Shown: positions 52,808 through 61,224 of the stretch, piece after piece
How positions within the stretch are numbered: position 1 is the first letter of the stretch
How the letters are laid out: every line of letters starts with the position of its first letter
NCBI RefSeq assembly: GCF_041435355.1
Contig: NZ_CP108442.1
Coordinates: 5,268,501-5,332,500, forward strand
Length of the DNA stretch: 64,000 nt
From: Streptomyces sp. NBC_01276
Lineage (GTDB): Bacteria > Actinomycetota > Actinomycetes > Streptomycetales > Streptomycetaceae
Direction of reading: 5' to 3'
Made by a program: the position numbers and the translations under genes
Notes under the pieces: model-generated
Databases searched by the model: none
The model's input: only the letters and a program-made list of their open reading frames with translations
Told to the model about the DNA's origin: nothing

Positions 52808-54684
52808 GGGGTTCCTTCGAGGGCCGCGGCCACCTGGGACACCGTGAGCCAGTGCCCCGGGGCCAGGATCTTGGCCACCTGCGGGGCGAAGGCGGGGGAG
52901 GAGACGACGACCTCGGCCGTCGGGCCGTCCGCGACGACCTCGCCGCCCGCCAGGATCACCACCCGGTCGGCCAGCTCGGCCGCCAGCTCCACGTCGTGCG
53001 TGGCCAGCACGATGGCGTGCCCGTCCGCCGCGAGCCCGCGCAGCAACCCGACCAGCCGCGCCTTGGCCGCGTAGTCCAGCCCGCGGGTGGGTTCGTCGAG
53101 GAGGAGCAGGGCCGGCCGGCCGGTCAGGACCAGGGCGAGGGCCAGGGTCAGCCGCTGGCCCTCGGACAGGTCCCGGGGGTGGGTGTCGTCCGGTACGCCG
53201 GGCAGCAGGGCCGCGACCAGGTCACGGCAGGTCCCGGGGGCGGCGCCGGCGTCGGCGTCGGCCGCGGCGCACTCGGCGGAAACGGTGTCGGCGTAGAGGA
53301 GGTCGCGCGGCTCCTGGGGGACCAGGCCCACCCGGCGCACCATCTCCCGCGGCGGGGTGCGGTGGGGCGCACGGCCGGCGACGGTCACCTCTCCGGCCGC
53401 GGGGGCCAGGGTGCCGATCAGGGCTGCGAGGAGGGTGGACTTGCCGGCGCCGTTGCGGCCCATCAGGGCGACGGTCTCGCCGGGGGCGACCGAGAGGGTG
53501 ACGTCCCGGAGCACCTCGGCACGTGCGCCGCGGCGCACGGAGAGGTTCCGCACGACGGCGGCCGGAGCGGCAGCGGCGGCCGACGGGTCGGCCGCGCCGG
53601 TCACGGGGGCGGGGCGGCGCCCGCGCAGCCGGGCGAACAGACCGGTGCCGGAGCGCCGGGTTCCCCCCTCCGGGGCCGGAACGGCGCGGTCCGGACCGAC
53701 ACCCTGGGCCGGGACGTGCGCCCCGGGCGCCGCCGGATCCCCGGCGTCCGGGGCTCCGGGGAGCAGCCGCCCGGGCTGCCCCGAGGCCGCCCGCGGCTCC
53801 GCCGCCGTGCCGGGCGCGGGATGCGGGGCGGGTCCTCCGGGCCGGGGCGGTCGCGCGGCAGGAGCGGCTCCGGCCAGGCGGGACCTCAGCGGAGCGGCCG
53901 CGCGGCGGGCGTCACGGACGGACAGCGGCAGGGGGGACCAGCCCGCCAGCCGGCCGAGGGAGACCACCGGGGGATGGACGGGGGAGACGGCCATGATCTC
54001 GGCCGGGGTGCCGACCACGGGGGCCGCGCCCGGGGAGGGGAGCAGCAGGACCCGGTCGGCGTACTGGACGACCCGTTCCAGCCGGTGTTCCGCCATGAGC
54101 ACCGTCGTGCCCAGGTCGTGCACCAGGCGCTGCAGCACGGCGAGGACCTCCTCCGCCGCCGCCGGGTCCAGCGCGGACGTCGGTTCGTCCAGCACCAGGA
54201 CCTTCGGGTGCGGGGTCAGGACGGAGCCGATCGCGACCCGCTGCTGCTGGCCGCCGGACAGGGTGGCGATGGGGCGGTCACGGAGTTCGTTCAGGCCCAG
54301 CAGGTCGAGGGTCTCCTCCACCCGGCGGCGCATCACCGCCGGTGGCAGGCCCAGCGACTCCATGCCGTACGCCAGCTCGTCCTCCACCACGTCCGTCACG
54401 AAGTGCGCCGGCGGGTCCTGGCCCACCGTGCCCACCACGTCCGCGAGCTCCCGCGGCCGGTGGGTGCGCGTGTCGCGCCCCGCGACCGTCACCCGCCCCC
54501 GCAGGGTGCCGCCCGTGAAGTGCGGGACCAGCCCGGACACCGCCCCGAGCAGGGTGGACTTGCCCACCCCGGACGGACCGACGAGGAGGGTGAGCTCCCC
54601 CTCGGGGAGGGTGAAGTCGGCATCCCGGAGGGAGGGGTGCGCGGCGCCGTCGTAGGTCACCGACACCTGCTCGAAGCGGATCAC
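52804..54684 (-). CDS. Fused double ABC ATPase (EcfA-EcfA')
   Basis: A 626-residue protein with two ABC domains in one chain. NBD1 (1-230): Walker A GPSGVGKST at 36-44, signature LSGGQQQR, Walker B VLVLDEPT. NBD2 (~385-620): Walker A GRNGAGKST, signature LSEGQRLT (slightly divergent), Walker B LLLLDEPTRG. The linker (~250-385) is unusually long and Pro/Ala/Arg-rich. It drives the ECF transporter. It begins with GTG 54684, overlapping the EcfT stop by 4 bp, so translation is coupled. Confidence 0.93.
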   Translation of the reverse strand: MIRFEQVSVTYDGAAHPSLRDADFTLPEGELTLLVGPSGVGKSTLLGAVSGLVPHFTGGTLRGRVTVAGRDTRTHRPRELADVVGTVGQDPPAHFVTDVVEDELAYGMESLGLPPAVMRRRVEETLDLLGLNELRDRPIATLSGGQQQRVAIGSVLTPHPKVLVLDEPTSALDPAAAEEVLAVLQRLVHDLGTTVLMAEHRLERVVQYADRVLLLPSPGAAPVVGTPAEIMAVSPVHPPVVSLGRLAGWSPLPLSVRDARRAAAPLRSRLAGAAPAARPPRPGGPAPHPAPGTAAEPRAASGQPGRLLPGAPDAGDPAAPGAHVPAQGVGPDRAVPAPEGGTRRSGTGLFARLRGRRPAPVTGAADPSAAAAAPAAVVRNLSVRRGARAEVLRDVTLSVAPGETVALMGRNGAGKSTLLAALIGTLAPAAGEVTVAGRAPHRTPPREMVRRVGLVPQEPRDLLYADTVSAECAAADADAGAAPGTCRDLVAALLPGVPDDTHPRDLSEGQRLTLALALVLTGRPALLLLDEPTRGLDYAAKARLVGLLRGLAADGHAIVLATHDVELAAELADRVVILAGGEVVADGPTAEVVVSSPAFAPQVAKILAPGHWLTVSQVAAALEGTP

Positions 54685-55877
54685 TGCGCGGACTCCTCGG
54701 ACGGTACGGGTGCCACGAAGGCGGGAAGCAGGCCGATCAGGACCGCCGCCGCGGGCCACAGCGGCAGCGTCGGCGCGACCAGCGGGACCACGCCGGGCCG
54801 CAGCCCCTCCGGGTCCAGCGAAGCGGCCCGGACCAGCAGGGCCGCCACCGCCGCCCCCGACCCGGCGACGAGCCAGGCCCGCGCCCCCCACCGGTCGGGC
54901 CGGTAGCGGGTCCGGACGCTGCGCCGGCCGCCCAGGCGCAGCCCGGCCAGGGCCAGGACCAGCCCGATGCCGAGCACGGGCAGCCCGTACGCGGCGCCCT
55001 CGGCCGCGAGCAGCCCGTACGTGCCGGCGCACATGCCGAGGAGGCCGCCCAGGGTGAGCGCGTTGGTGGTGTGCCGGACGGCGGCCGGGACCCGGGCCGT
55101 GCGGCCGTAGCCGCGCGCGTCCATGGAGGCGGCGACGGCCACCGAACGCTCCAGGGCCCCCTCCAGTACCGGCAGCCCGATCTGGAGGACGGCCTTCACC
55201 CCGCCGGTGGGCCGGCCGCGCAGCCTGCGCGCGGTGCGCAGCCGGGCCACGTCCGCGACCATGTTCGGCGCGAACGTCATGGCGACGACGACCGCCACGC
55301 CCACCTCGTACAGGGCGGCGGGCAGCGACTTCAGCAGCCGCGCCGGATTGGCCAGGGCGTTGGCGGCGCCGACGCAGATGAGCAGCGCGGCCAGCTTCGC
55401 GCCGTCGTAGAAGGCGAAGACCAGCTGTTCGGCGGTGACCCGGCCGCCGAGGCGGATGCCCTGCGCCCAGCCGGGCAGCGGGAGCTCGGGCAGCGTGACC
55501 AGGACGTGCGCGCCGGGGAGGGGGGAACCGAGCAGCACGGAGAAGAGGAGCCGCAGCCCGATGACGAAGAGGCCGAGCCGGACGAACGCGCCGTAGGAGC
55601 GGGCCCAGGGCGCGGCGGTGCGCCGGACGGCGACCACGTACCCGGCGACACCGACGATCAGCCCGAGGAGCAGCGGATTGGTGGTCCGGGAGGCGGCGGT
55701 GGCGAGCCCGAGGGCCCACAGCCACCAGGCCCCCGCGTGCAGGGCGTTGCTGCGCCGCGCCTCGGGAGCCCGCCAGCCCGTCCTCTTCTCGTACGTCGCC
55801 CCGCGCACCCCCCGACCGGCACGATCCGGGCCGGGCCCGGCCGGGGGTGCGTGCGTACCCGCGGCGCCGTGCGTCAT
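54681..55877 (-). CDS. ECF transmembrane component T (EcfT/CbiQ family)
   Basis: A 398-residue membrane protein with ~8 helices and the EcfT coupling motifs: VAAAMDARG-type segment VAVAASMDARGYGR, and the preceding ARLRTARRLRGRP. The two Ala-Arg-Gly motifs contact both ATPase domains. It has an extra ~90-residue C-terminal membrane part compared with typical EcfT proteins. The ATG at 55877 overlaps the preceding gene by ATGA. Confidence 0.88.
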   Translation of the reverse strand: MTHGAAGTHAPPAGPGPDRAGRGVRGATYEKRTGWRAPEARRSNALHAGAWWLWALGLATAASRTTNPLLLGLIVGVAGYVVAVRRTAAPWARSYGAFVRLGLFVIGLRLLFSVLLGSPLPGAHVLVTLPELPLPGWAQGIRLGGRVTAEQLVFAFYDGAKLAALLICVGAANALANPARLLKSLPAALYEVGVAVVVAMTFAPNMVADVARLRTARRLRGRPTGGVKAVLQIGLPVLEGALERSVAVAASMDARGYGRTARVPAAVRHTTNALTLGGLLGMCAGTYGLLAAEGAAYGLPVLGIGLVLALAGLRLGGRRSVRTRYRPDRWGARAWLVAGSGAAVAALLVRAASLDPEGLRPGVVPLVAPTLPLWPAAAVLIGLLPAFVAPVPSEESAQ

Positions 55878-56563
55878 CGCCCGCGGCGGCGGGACTGCCA
55901 GACGGCGGCCGCGGCGAGGGCGATCACGGCCGCGATGCCCGCGACCAGCCCCGCGGAGGGGCCGGAGCCCCCGCCGGCGGGCGCCGCGTCGGCGTTCGCC
56001 GGACCGGAGGACGCCGTGGGGGAAGCCGCCGGGGCTTTGGACCCGGAGTCCTCGATCGGCTCGCCGCAGCCCGTCCTCGGATAGCCGGAGATCCCGCACA
56101 GCAGGGCCGCACCGTTGTAGCGCAGCGGCTTCGCCACCGCTGCCAGTGCCTCGGCGGCGGTGGCCTCCGGGGCGACCTGGACGCAGGCGGTGCGCGGGGC
56201 CTCCTGCGGTGGGCGCTCGCCGCCGGGCGCGTCCTCGGGGACCCCGAAGTCGACGACCAGGGCGACCCGCTTCCTGCCGTCGGCGGCGGCGGTGCCCGCG
56301 CAGACGGCCTCGAAGTCGGCGGCGGCGCGCGGCCGGGCCGCCTCGGCCGCCGCGTCCTTGCTGACCGAGAAACGGAAGCCGAGGACCGTGCCGTCCGCGG
56401 GCCGGGCCGTCGAGGGGCCCTGGGTGGCGTACGCCCAGTTGCCGCCCGCACCGTCCCAGAACGACCAGTAGCGGTAGCCCGCCGCGAGGGCGGGGGAGGC
56501 GGCGATCAGGGTCAGCAGCAGGCCCAGGAGCACGGCGGCCGCGGTGCGCGGACGGCGGATCAC
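55874..56563 (-). CDS. Secreted, C-terminally anchored SCO2322-like protein
   Basis: A 229-residue exported protein: signal peptide 1-28 (cleavage near ALA-A), a ~130-residue domain starting GYRYWSFWDGAGGNWAYATQGPST, Pro/Ala-rich linker and a final membrane helix (LVAGIAAVIALAAAAVW) with RRRGR tail. Four Cys (VCAG, ACVQV, LLCGISG, TGCGEP) may form disulfides. It overlaps its upstream partner by GTGA. I infer that it is the second half of a surface B12 receptor; this is a hypothesis from operon context. Confidence 0.75.
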   Translation of the reverse strand: MIRRPRTAAAVLLGLLLTLIAASPALAAGYRYWSFWDGAGGNWAYATQGPSTARPADGTVLGFRFSVSKDAAAEAARPRAAADFEAVCAGTAAADGRKRVALVVDFGVPEDAPGGERPPQEAPRTACVQVAPEATAAEALAAVAKPLRYNGAALLCGISGYPRTGCGEPIEDSGSKAPAASPTASSGPANADAAPAGGGSGPSAGLVAGIAAVIALAAAAVWQSRRRGR

Positions 56564-57807
56564 AGCTGGTTCTTCTTCCGGCGGCCGCTCAGCAGGATGC
56601 CGATGCCCATGCCGGCCGCGGCGCCCGCGCCGACGATCCACCAGATGTTCTGGTTGCCGGAACCGTTGCCGCCGTCGCTCTCGACCTTCTTCGGCTCGGT
56701 GTCGGCCGCCTGCGGGGCGGGGCCCGTGGCGTTCAGCGCGCCGACCAGGTCGGCGGAGCCGAAGGCCTTCGGGTCGGTGCCGGTGGCGTGTGCGACGAGG
56801 ACCAGGGTGCCCAGCGCCGCCGGGTTGCCCTTGGACCAGTCGGCGGAGTTGTTCTTCAGCCACTCCAGCGCGCCCGCCGCCGCCTGCCGGTGGCCGGCCG
56901 CGGCCAGGGCGATCACGGCGTCGGCGGTGTTGCCGGTGTCGGCGGTGGGCTGGTCGGCGCCCGGGGTGACGGCCGTGAGGTGGCCGTCCTTCTTCAGGGC
57001 CTCGGCGAGGTGGCCGGCCGCGCCCTGCGCGGCGCCCGCCGGGTCGGTGGCGCCCGCCGGGCAGGGCAGCGCGGCGGCGGGGGTGTCCGTGGCGGCGGGG
57101 TCGACGACCGCGCCCTTGCCGAGACCGGCCAGCACGGCGGCGGCCGTGGCGTCGGCGTTGGCGGGGAGCTTGCCGTCGGCGGCCTGGTAGCCGAAGGCGC
57201 CGCGGTCGGCGGCCGGCTCGGCGGAGCAGCCCAGCTGGAAGGCGAGCAGGCCGTCGTAGGCGGACTTGCCCGCCTTCGACTTGACCTCGGCCGGCTTCTC
57301 GCCCGCCACCGCGAGCGCGCTGACCACGATCGAGGTGGAGCTGCCCTCGCTGGGGGAGCCCGGGACGTAGGCCCAGCCGCCGTCCTCGTTCTGGACGGAC
57401 TTCAGCCAGTCCACGCCCTTCTTGACCGCCGCGTCCTTCCCGCCGATCGCCTTCAGCGCCTGCACGGCGATGGCGGTGGCGTTGGTGTCGAACACGGTCG
57501 TCGCGTCGCAGGCCTTGGAGGCGTCCGCGCGGAAGGAGGCGAAGCCGCCGTTCGCGCACTGCTGGCCGGTGAGCCAGTCCACGGCCTGCGCGGCGGGCTT
57601 CTCGCCCGCCGTCTGCTGGGCGAGCAGCGCGATCGACTGGCGCCACACGCCGTCGTACGTCGGGTCGGCCTTGCCGAACAGGCCCGAGGGGACGACCGGC
57701 GGCGCGGACGGGGAGGGCGGAGCGGTGTCGGCGAGGGCTGCGGGGGCGGCGCCCACGCAGAGCACGGCGGAGGCGGCGAGCGCGGCGGCGCTGCGGCGGA
57801 CGTTCAT
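56560..57807 (-). CDS. Secreted prenyltransferase/squalene-cyclase-fold protein, candidate cobalamin-binding receptor
   Basis: A 415-residue exported protein. The signal peptide ends near LADTAP (~30). About 320 residues of alpha/alpha-barrel follow, with repeats such as AVDWLTGQQCANGGFASF, GVDWLKSVQNEDGGWAYV and ADAVIALAAAGH. The DGG(W/F)-type repeats are shared with terpene cyclases and with mammalian transcobalamin/intrinsic factor. Catalytic DxDD or zinc ligands of true enzymes are absent. A C-terminal helix (IWWIVGAGAAAGMGIGIL) and basic tail anchor it. As first gene under a cobalamin riboswitch, it is likely a B12-capturing protein. Confidence 0.72.
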   Translation of the reverse strand: MNVRRSAAALAASAVLCVGAAPAALADTAPPSPSAPPVVPSGLFGKADPTYDGVWRQSIALLAQQTAGEKPAAQAVDWLTGQQCANGGFASFRADASKACDATTVFDTNATAIAVQALKAIGGKDAAVKKGVDWLKSVQNEDGGWAYVPGSPSEGSSTSIVVSALAVAGEKPAEVKSKAGKSAYDGLLAFQLGCSAEPAADRGAFGYQAADGKLPANADATAAAVLAGLGKGAVVDPAATDTPAAALPCPAGATDPAGAAQGAAGHLAEALKKDGHLTAVTPGADQPTADTGNTADAVIALAAAGHRQAAAGALEWLKNNSADWSKGNPAALGTLVLVAHATGTDPKAFGSADLVGALNATGPAPQAADTEPKKVESDGGNGSGNQNIWWIVGAGAAAGMGIGILLSGRRKKNQL

Positions 57808-57894
57808 GGCGGGGCGGGTGCCTCTCGTGCTGGGGAGTCGGAGGCAGGCACACGCGGGCACCGGGCTCCGGCTCCGTTTACCTCGACGGTGCCG

Positions 57895-57915
57895 GCCGCC
57901 GGAGGCCCCGGCGGC
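57895..57915 (-). terminator. Candidate expression-platform hairpin of the riboswitch
   Basis: An 8-bp perfect stem GCCGCCGG/CCGGCGGC with loop AGGCC, between the riboswitch core and the first ORF. It could act as an attenuator when B12 is bound; inference. Confidence 0.4.
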
Positions 57916-58036
57916 ACGAGCCGCGCACCTCCCGTACGGGGCATTCCGGCTCCCCGTCCCGCGGAGCGGGTTGGGTCACGGTTGCGGGTCAGCGCCGGAT
58001 TCGCACCGGCTTCCCCCCGTACTGAGGTGTGGACGA
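57916..58036 (-). ncRNA. Cobalamin (B12) riboswitch
   Basis: On the minus strand, the core reads GGGAAGCCGGTGCGAATC, CGGCGCTGACCCGCAACCGTGA and a B12-box-like AGCCGGAATGCCC (57936-57951), the conserved order of AdoCbl riboswitches. It lies 109 bp upstream of the first operon gene. The rest of 57808-58119 shows the leader and the promoter zone of the operon, with no gene. Confidence 0.88.
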
Positions 58037-58119
58037 CGGCCCCACTCTACCGGCCCGTAGCCCACCGGTCCGGGGGCGGCGGGCCCCGGCGCCCCTTACC
58101 GGGCGGTGCCCCGCGCCCC

Positions 58120-59205
58120 TCACAGCGCCCGGTACTCCACCGGCTCGGTACCCGGTACCGCTTCTGCGCGACCCTGCTTCACCAGGCGCCGCAGATGCGC
58201 CTCCGCTTCCGAGACGGCGATGTTCCGGGAGCCGTACGGGATCCGCTCCCACGGGCGGTTCCACTCCATCCGCTCAGCGAGCGCCCACGGGGTCAGCGGC
58301 TCGGCCAGCAGCCGCCACAGCCCGGTCAGCCGCTCCTCGTGGTGCTCCAGGAGCTCCCGTACGCGGGCGGGCGCGTCGGTGAAGGCGTGCTGGTGGGCCG
58401 GGAGCACCTCGGCGGGCTCCAGGCGGCCGATGCGTTCGAGGGAGTCGAGGTAGTCGCCGAGGGGATCGGTGACGCGGGTGTCCTCCGGGGCCTCGTAGAG
58501 GCCGATGTGCGGGGAGATCCCGGGCAGCAGGTGGTCGCCGGAGAAGAGCCGGCCGTTGCCGGGCAGGCGGGCCGGGTGCTCCTCCTCCAGGTGGAGGCAG
58601 ACGTGGCCGGGGGTGTGGCCGGGGGTCCAGATCGCGCGGAGCCGGCGCCCGGCGAGCGGCAGCAGCTCGCCGGGGACGATCTCCCGGTCGGGGACGGCGG
58701 CCCGCAGCCCTGGCAGCGTCCGCAGCCGGCCGTTCGCCCGGGCCGCGCGGAGCGGGGCGATGTGCTCCTCGGGGGCTCCGGCGGCGGTCAGCTTCCCGCT
58801 CATGTAGTCGAACCAGACACCGGGCTCGGCGGAGCGGGTCCGCACGACCACCTCCGTGTCGGCGGCGTGCATGGCGATCCACGCCCCGGAGGCCTCCCGC
58901 ACCTGCCCGGACAGCCCGTGGTGGTCGGGGTGGTGATGGGTGATGACCACCCCGTGCACGTCGGTGACGGCGAGTCCGAGCGCCCCGAGCCCGGCGGCGA
59001 GTGCGTCCCAGGAGGCGGGGTCGTCCCAGCCGGTGTCGATCAGGACGGGGCCGCGGTCGGTGTCGAGGACGTGGACGAGGGTGTGCCCGAGCGGGTTGTC
59101 GGGAATGGGGACCTTGACGCCCCAGACGCCTCCGCCGTGGTCGGTGACGTGCGGCTCGGCCTCTGGTGCGGCCTTCGGCGTGACCTCTGGCTTGGCCTCT
59201 GACAT
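58120..59205 (-). CDS. Metallo-beta-lactamase-fold hydrolase
   Basis: A 361-residue MBL protein. The metal motif is H90-x-H92-x-D94-H95 (ITHHHPDHHG); the second His is in WTPGHTPGHVCLHL and the Asp/His pair in FSGDHLLPG. The C-terminal ~70 residues (RNIAVSEAEAHLRRLVKQGRAEAV) form a winged-helix-like extension, as in LACTB2/glyoxalase II-like hydrolases. It may hydrolyse acyl-CoA or glutathione-like thioesters. The tandem repeat upstream may affect expression. Confidence 0.9.
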   Translation of the reverse strand: MSEAKPEVTPKAAPEAEPHVTDHGGGVWGVKVPIPDNPLGHTLVHVLDTDRGPVLIDTGWDDPASWDALAAGLGALGLAVTDVHGVVITHHHPDHHGLSGQVREASGAWIAMHAADTEVVVRTRSAEPGVWFDYMSGKLTAAGAPEEHIAPLRAARANGRLRTLPGLRAAVPDREIVPGELLPLAGRRLRAIWTPGHTPGHVCLHLEEEHPARLPGNGRLFSGDHLLPGISPHIGLYEAPEDTRVTDPLGDYLDSLERIGRLEPAEVLPAHQHAFTDAPARVRELLEHHEERLTGLWRLLAEPLTPWALAERMEWNRPWERIPYGSRNIAVSEAEAHLRRLVKQGRAEAVPGTEPVEYRAL

Positions 59206-59234
59206 GAGGACTCCCTGGCTGGCTCACTGTGGAT

Positions 59235-59306
59235 CGGTCGGGCGGTCGGGCGGTCGGGCGGTCGGGTGGTTGGCCGGTTGGCCGGTTGGCCGGTTGGACG
59301 GTCGGG
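59235..59306. repeat. Octanucleotide tandem repeat, nine copies
   Basis: Nine consecutive 8-bp units: CGGTCGGG x4, TGGTTGGC, CGGTTGGC x2, CGGTTGGA and CGGTCGGG. They lie 30-101 bp upstream of the MBL start and 118-189 bp before the KstR-like site of the aldehyde dehydrogenase. Confidence 0.9.
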
Positions 59307-59423
59307 CCCATTGGGCGCTGGATGAGAACGTGTTTCAGTAGTCGCCCAAGTCGACCATCTCCCCGGCTTTCTGACCAGTCCTCGGATCTTCGGAGCGGCC
59401 TCGTCCTGGCCGTGGACTCCTGG

Positions 59424-59445
59424 AACTAGAACTGGTATCAGTTCT
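59424..59445 (+). promoter_or_regulatory. KstR-like operator, aldehyde dehydrogenase side
   Basis: GAACTAGAAC, two bases, GTA, two bases, AGTTC. Inside is a perfect palindrome AGAACTG-GTAT-CAGTTCT (59428-59445). It lies 35-56 bp before the ATG and shares 18 of 22 bases with the thiolase operator at 49785. Confidence 0.72.
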
Positions 59446-59479
59446 GCGACACCGCGCGCAGCCTCAGGAGGCATCAGCC

Positions 59480-60931
59480 ATGACCGAGCTCGTGGAACAC
59501 GGACACCTGTTCATCGGCGGGGAATGGACCGAGCCGCTGGGCACCGACACCATCCGCGTCGTCTCCCCCCACACCGAGCAGGTCATCGGCAGCGTCCCGC
59601 ACGCCTCCCGCGCCGATGTGGACCGGGCCGTCGCCGTCGCGCGCAAGGCCTTCGACGAGGGCCCCTGGCCCCGGCTCTCCCTGGACGAACGGATCGCCGT
59701 CGTCACCCGGATCAAGGACGCCATCGCCGTCCGGCACGAGGAGCTCGCCCGCTCCATCAGCTCCCAGAACGGCTCCCCGTACTCCTGGAGCGTCCTCGCC
59801 CAGGCCCTCGGCGCGATGATGGTCTACGACTCCGCCATCAAGGTCGCCGCCGACTACCCCTACGAGGAGCGCCGCCAGGGCGCGCTCGGGCCGATCCTCG
59901 TGCGCCGCGAGCCGGTCGGGGTCGTCGCCGCCGTCATCCCCTGGAACGTCCCGCAGTTCGTGGCCGCCGCCAAGCTCGCCCCGGCGCTGCTCACCGGTTC
60001 CGCGGTGATCCTCAAGCCGTCGCCGGAGGCCCCGCTCGACTCGTACATCCTGGCCGACATCGCGCGCGAGGCCGGTCTGCCGGAGGGCGTGCTCTCCGTC
60101 CTGCCCGCCGACCGGGAGGTCAGCGAGTACCTCGTCGGCCACCCCGGCGTCGACAAGGTCGCCTTCACCGGCTCCGTCGCGGCCGGCCGGCGGGTCATGG
60201 AGGTCGCCGCCCGCAACCTGACCCGGGTCACCCTCGAACTCGGCGGCAAGTCCGCCGCCGTGATCCTGCCCGACGCCGACCCGGCCGCCGCCGTCGCCGG
60301 GATCGTGCCCGCCGCCTGGATGAACAACGGGCAGGCCTGCGTGGCCCAGACCCGGATCCTCGCCCCGCGCAGCCGCTACGAGGAGTACGCCGACGCCTTC
60401 GCGGCGGCCGCCGGAGCCCTCGTCGTCGGCGACCCGCTGGACCCGGCGACCCAGCTCGGCCCGCTCGTCGCGCAGCGCCAGCAGCAGCGGTCCCTGGACT
60501 ACATCCGGATCGGCCAGGAGGAGGGCGCGAAGATCCTCACCGGCGGCGGCCGCCCGGCCGGCCTGGAACGCGGCTGGTACGTCGAGCCCACCCTCTTCGG
60601 CGACGTCGACAACTCGATGCGGATCGCCCGCGAGGAGATCTTCGGGCCGGTCGTCTGCCTGATCCCGTACGGGGACGAGGAGGAGGCCCTGCGGGTGGCC
60701 AACGACTCGGAGTTCGGCCTCAGCGGCAGCATCTGGACCGCCGACGTCGAGCACGGCGTCGACTTCGCGCGCCGGGTGCGCACGGGCACCTTCAACGTGA
60801 ACACCTTCAGCCTGGACATGCTGGGCCCGTTCGGCGGCTACAAGAACAGCGGCCTGGGGCGGGAGTTCGGGCCGGAGGGGCTGAGCGAATACCTGGAGCA
60901 CAAGATGATCCACCTCCCGGCGGGTGCGTGA
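59480..60931 (+). CDS. NAD(P)-dependent aldehyde dehydrogenase
   Basis: A 483-residue ALDH. Catalytic Cys287 is in NNGQACVAQT and the general base Glu254 in LELGGKSA; cofactor-site PWNVPQF and FTGSVAAGR are present. It could oxidise the aldehyde formed by P450 oxidation of a sterol side chain to the acid before CoA activation. AGGAGG upstream fixes the start. The KstR-like operator upstream and the downstream ferredoxin, with one base of overlap, link it to the P450. Confidence 0.93.
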   Translation: MTELVEHGHLFIGGEWTEPLGTDTIRVVSPHTEQVIGSVPHASRADVDRAVAVARKAFDEGPWPRLSLDERIAVVTRIKDAIAVRHEELARSISSQNGSPYSWSVLAQALGAMMVYDSAIKVAADYPYEERRQGALGPILVRREPVGVVAAVIPWNVPQFVAAAKLAPALLTGSAVILKPSPEAPLDSYILADIAREAGLPEGVLSVLPADREVSEYLVGHPGVDKVAFTGSVAAGRRVMEVAARNLTRVTLELGGKSAAVILPDADPAAAVAGIVPAAWMNNGQACVAQTRILAPRSRYEEYADAFAAAAGALVVGDPLDPATQLGPLVAQRQQQRSLDYIRIGQEEGAKILTGGGRPAGLERGWYVEPTLFGDVDNSMRIAREEIFGPVVCLIPYGDEEEALRVANDSEFGLSGSIWTADVEHGVDFARRVRTGTFNVNTFSLDMLGPFGGYKNSGLGREFGPEGLSEYLEHKMIHLPAGA

Positions 60932-61164
60932 TGGGGGACCGCTGGCAGATCGAGGTGGACCGGGGGGTCTGCATCGGCTCGGGCATGTGCGTGAACCACG
61001 CCCCGGAGGCCTTCGCCCTCGACTCGGCCCGCCAGTCCCACCCCCGCTCCCCGGAGACCGACGCCAACGAACCCGCCCTGACGGCCGCCGAGGGCTGCCC
61101 GGTGGAAGCCATCCTGATCACCCTCGCGGCAACGGGCGAACCGGTGTTCCCGCCGGAGGACTAG
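60931..61164 (+). CDS. 3Fe-4S ferredoxin, probable P450 redox partner
   Basis: A 77-residue ferredoxin with the single-cluster pattern C14-x5-C20 (CIGSGMC) and C56 (GCPVE). Only three cluster Cys are available, so a 3Fe-4S cluster is expected, as in ferredoxins that serve actinobacterial P450s. TGATG overlap with the aldehyde dehydrogenase means coupled translation. The natural partner in this window is the CYP125-type P450 at 48.4 kb. No ferredoxin reductase is nearby. Confidence 0.92.
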   Translation: MGDRWQIEVDRGVCIGSGMCVNHAPEAFALDSARQSHPRSPETDANEPALTAAEGCPVEAILITLAATGEPVFPPED

Positions 61165-61224
61165 GGGGCGGGGGGCGGGGGGCTGAGGGCCGGGCCGCGC
61201 GGGGCGCGGGGGATGATCGCCCGC

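Noticed and set aside
55878..57807. Upstream extension of the EcfT and SCO2322-like frames
   Set aside because: They overlap the upstream exported genes in other frames; real starts lie at the 4-bp overlaps.
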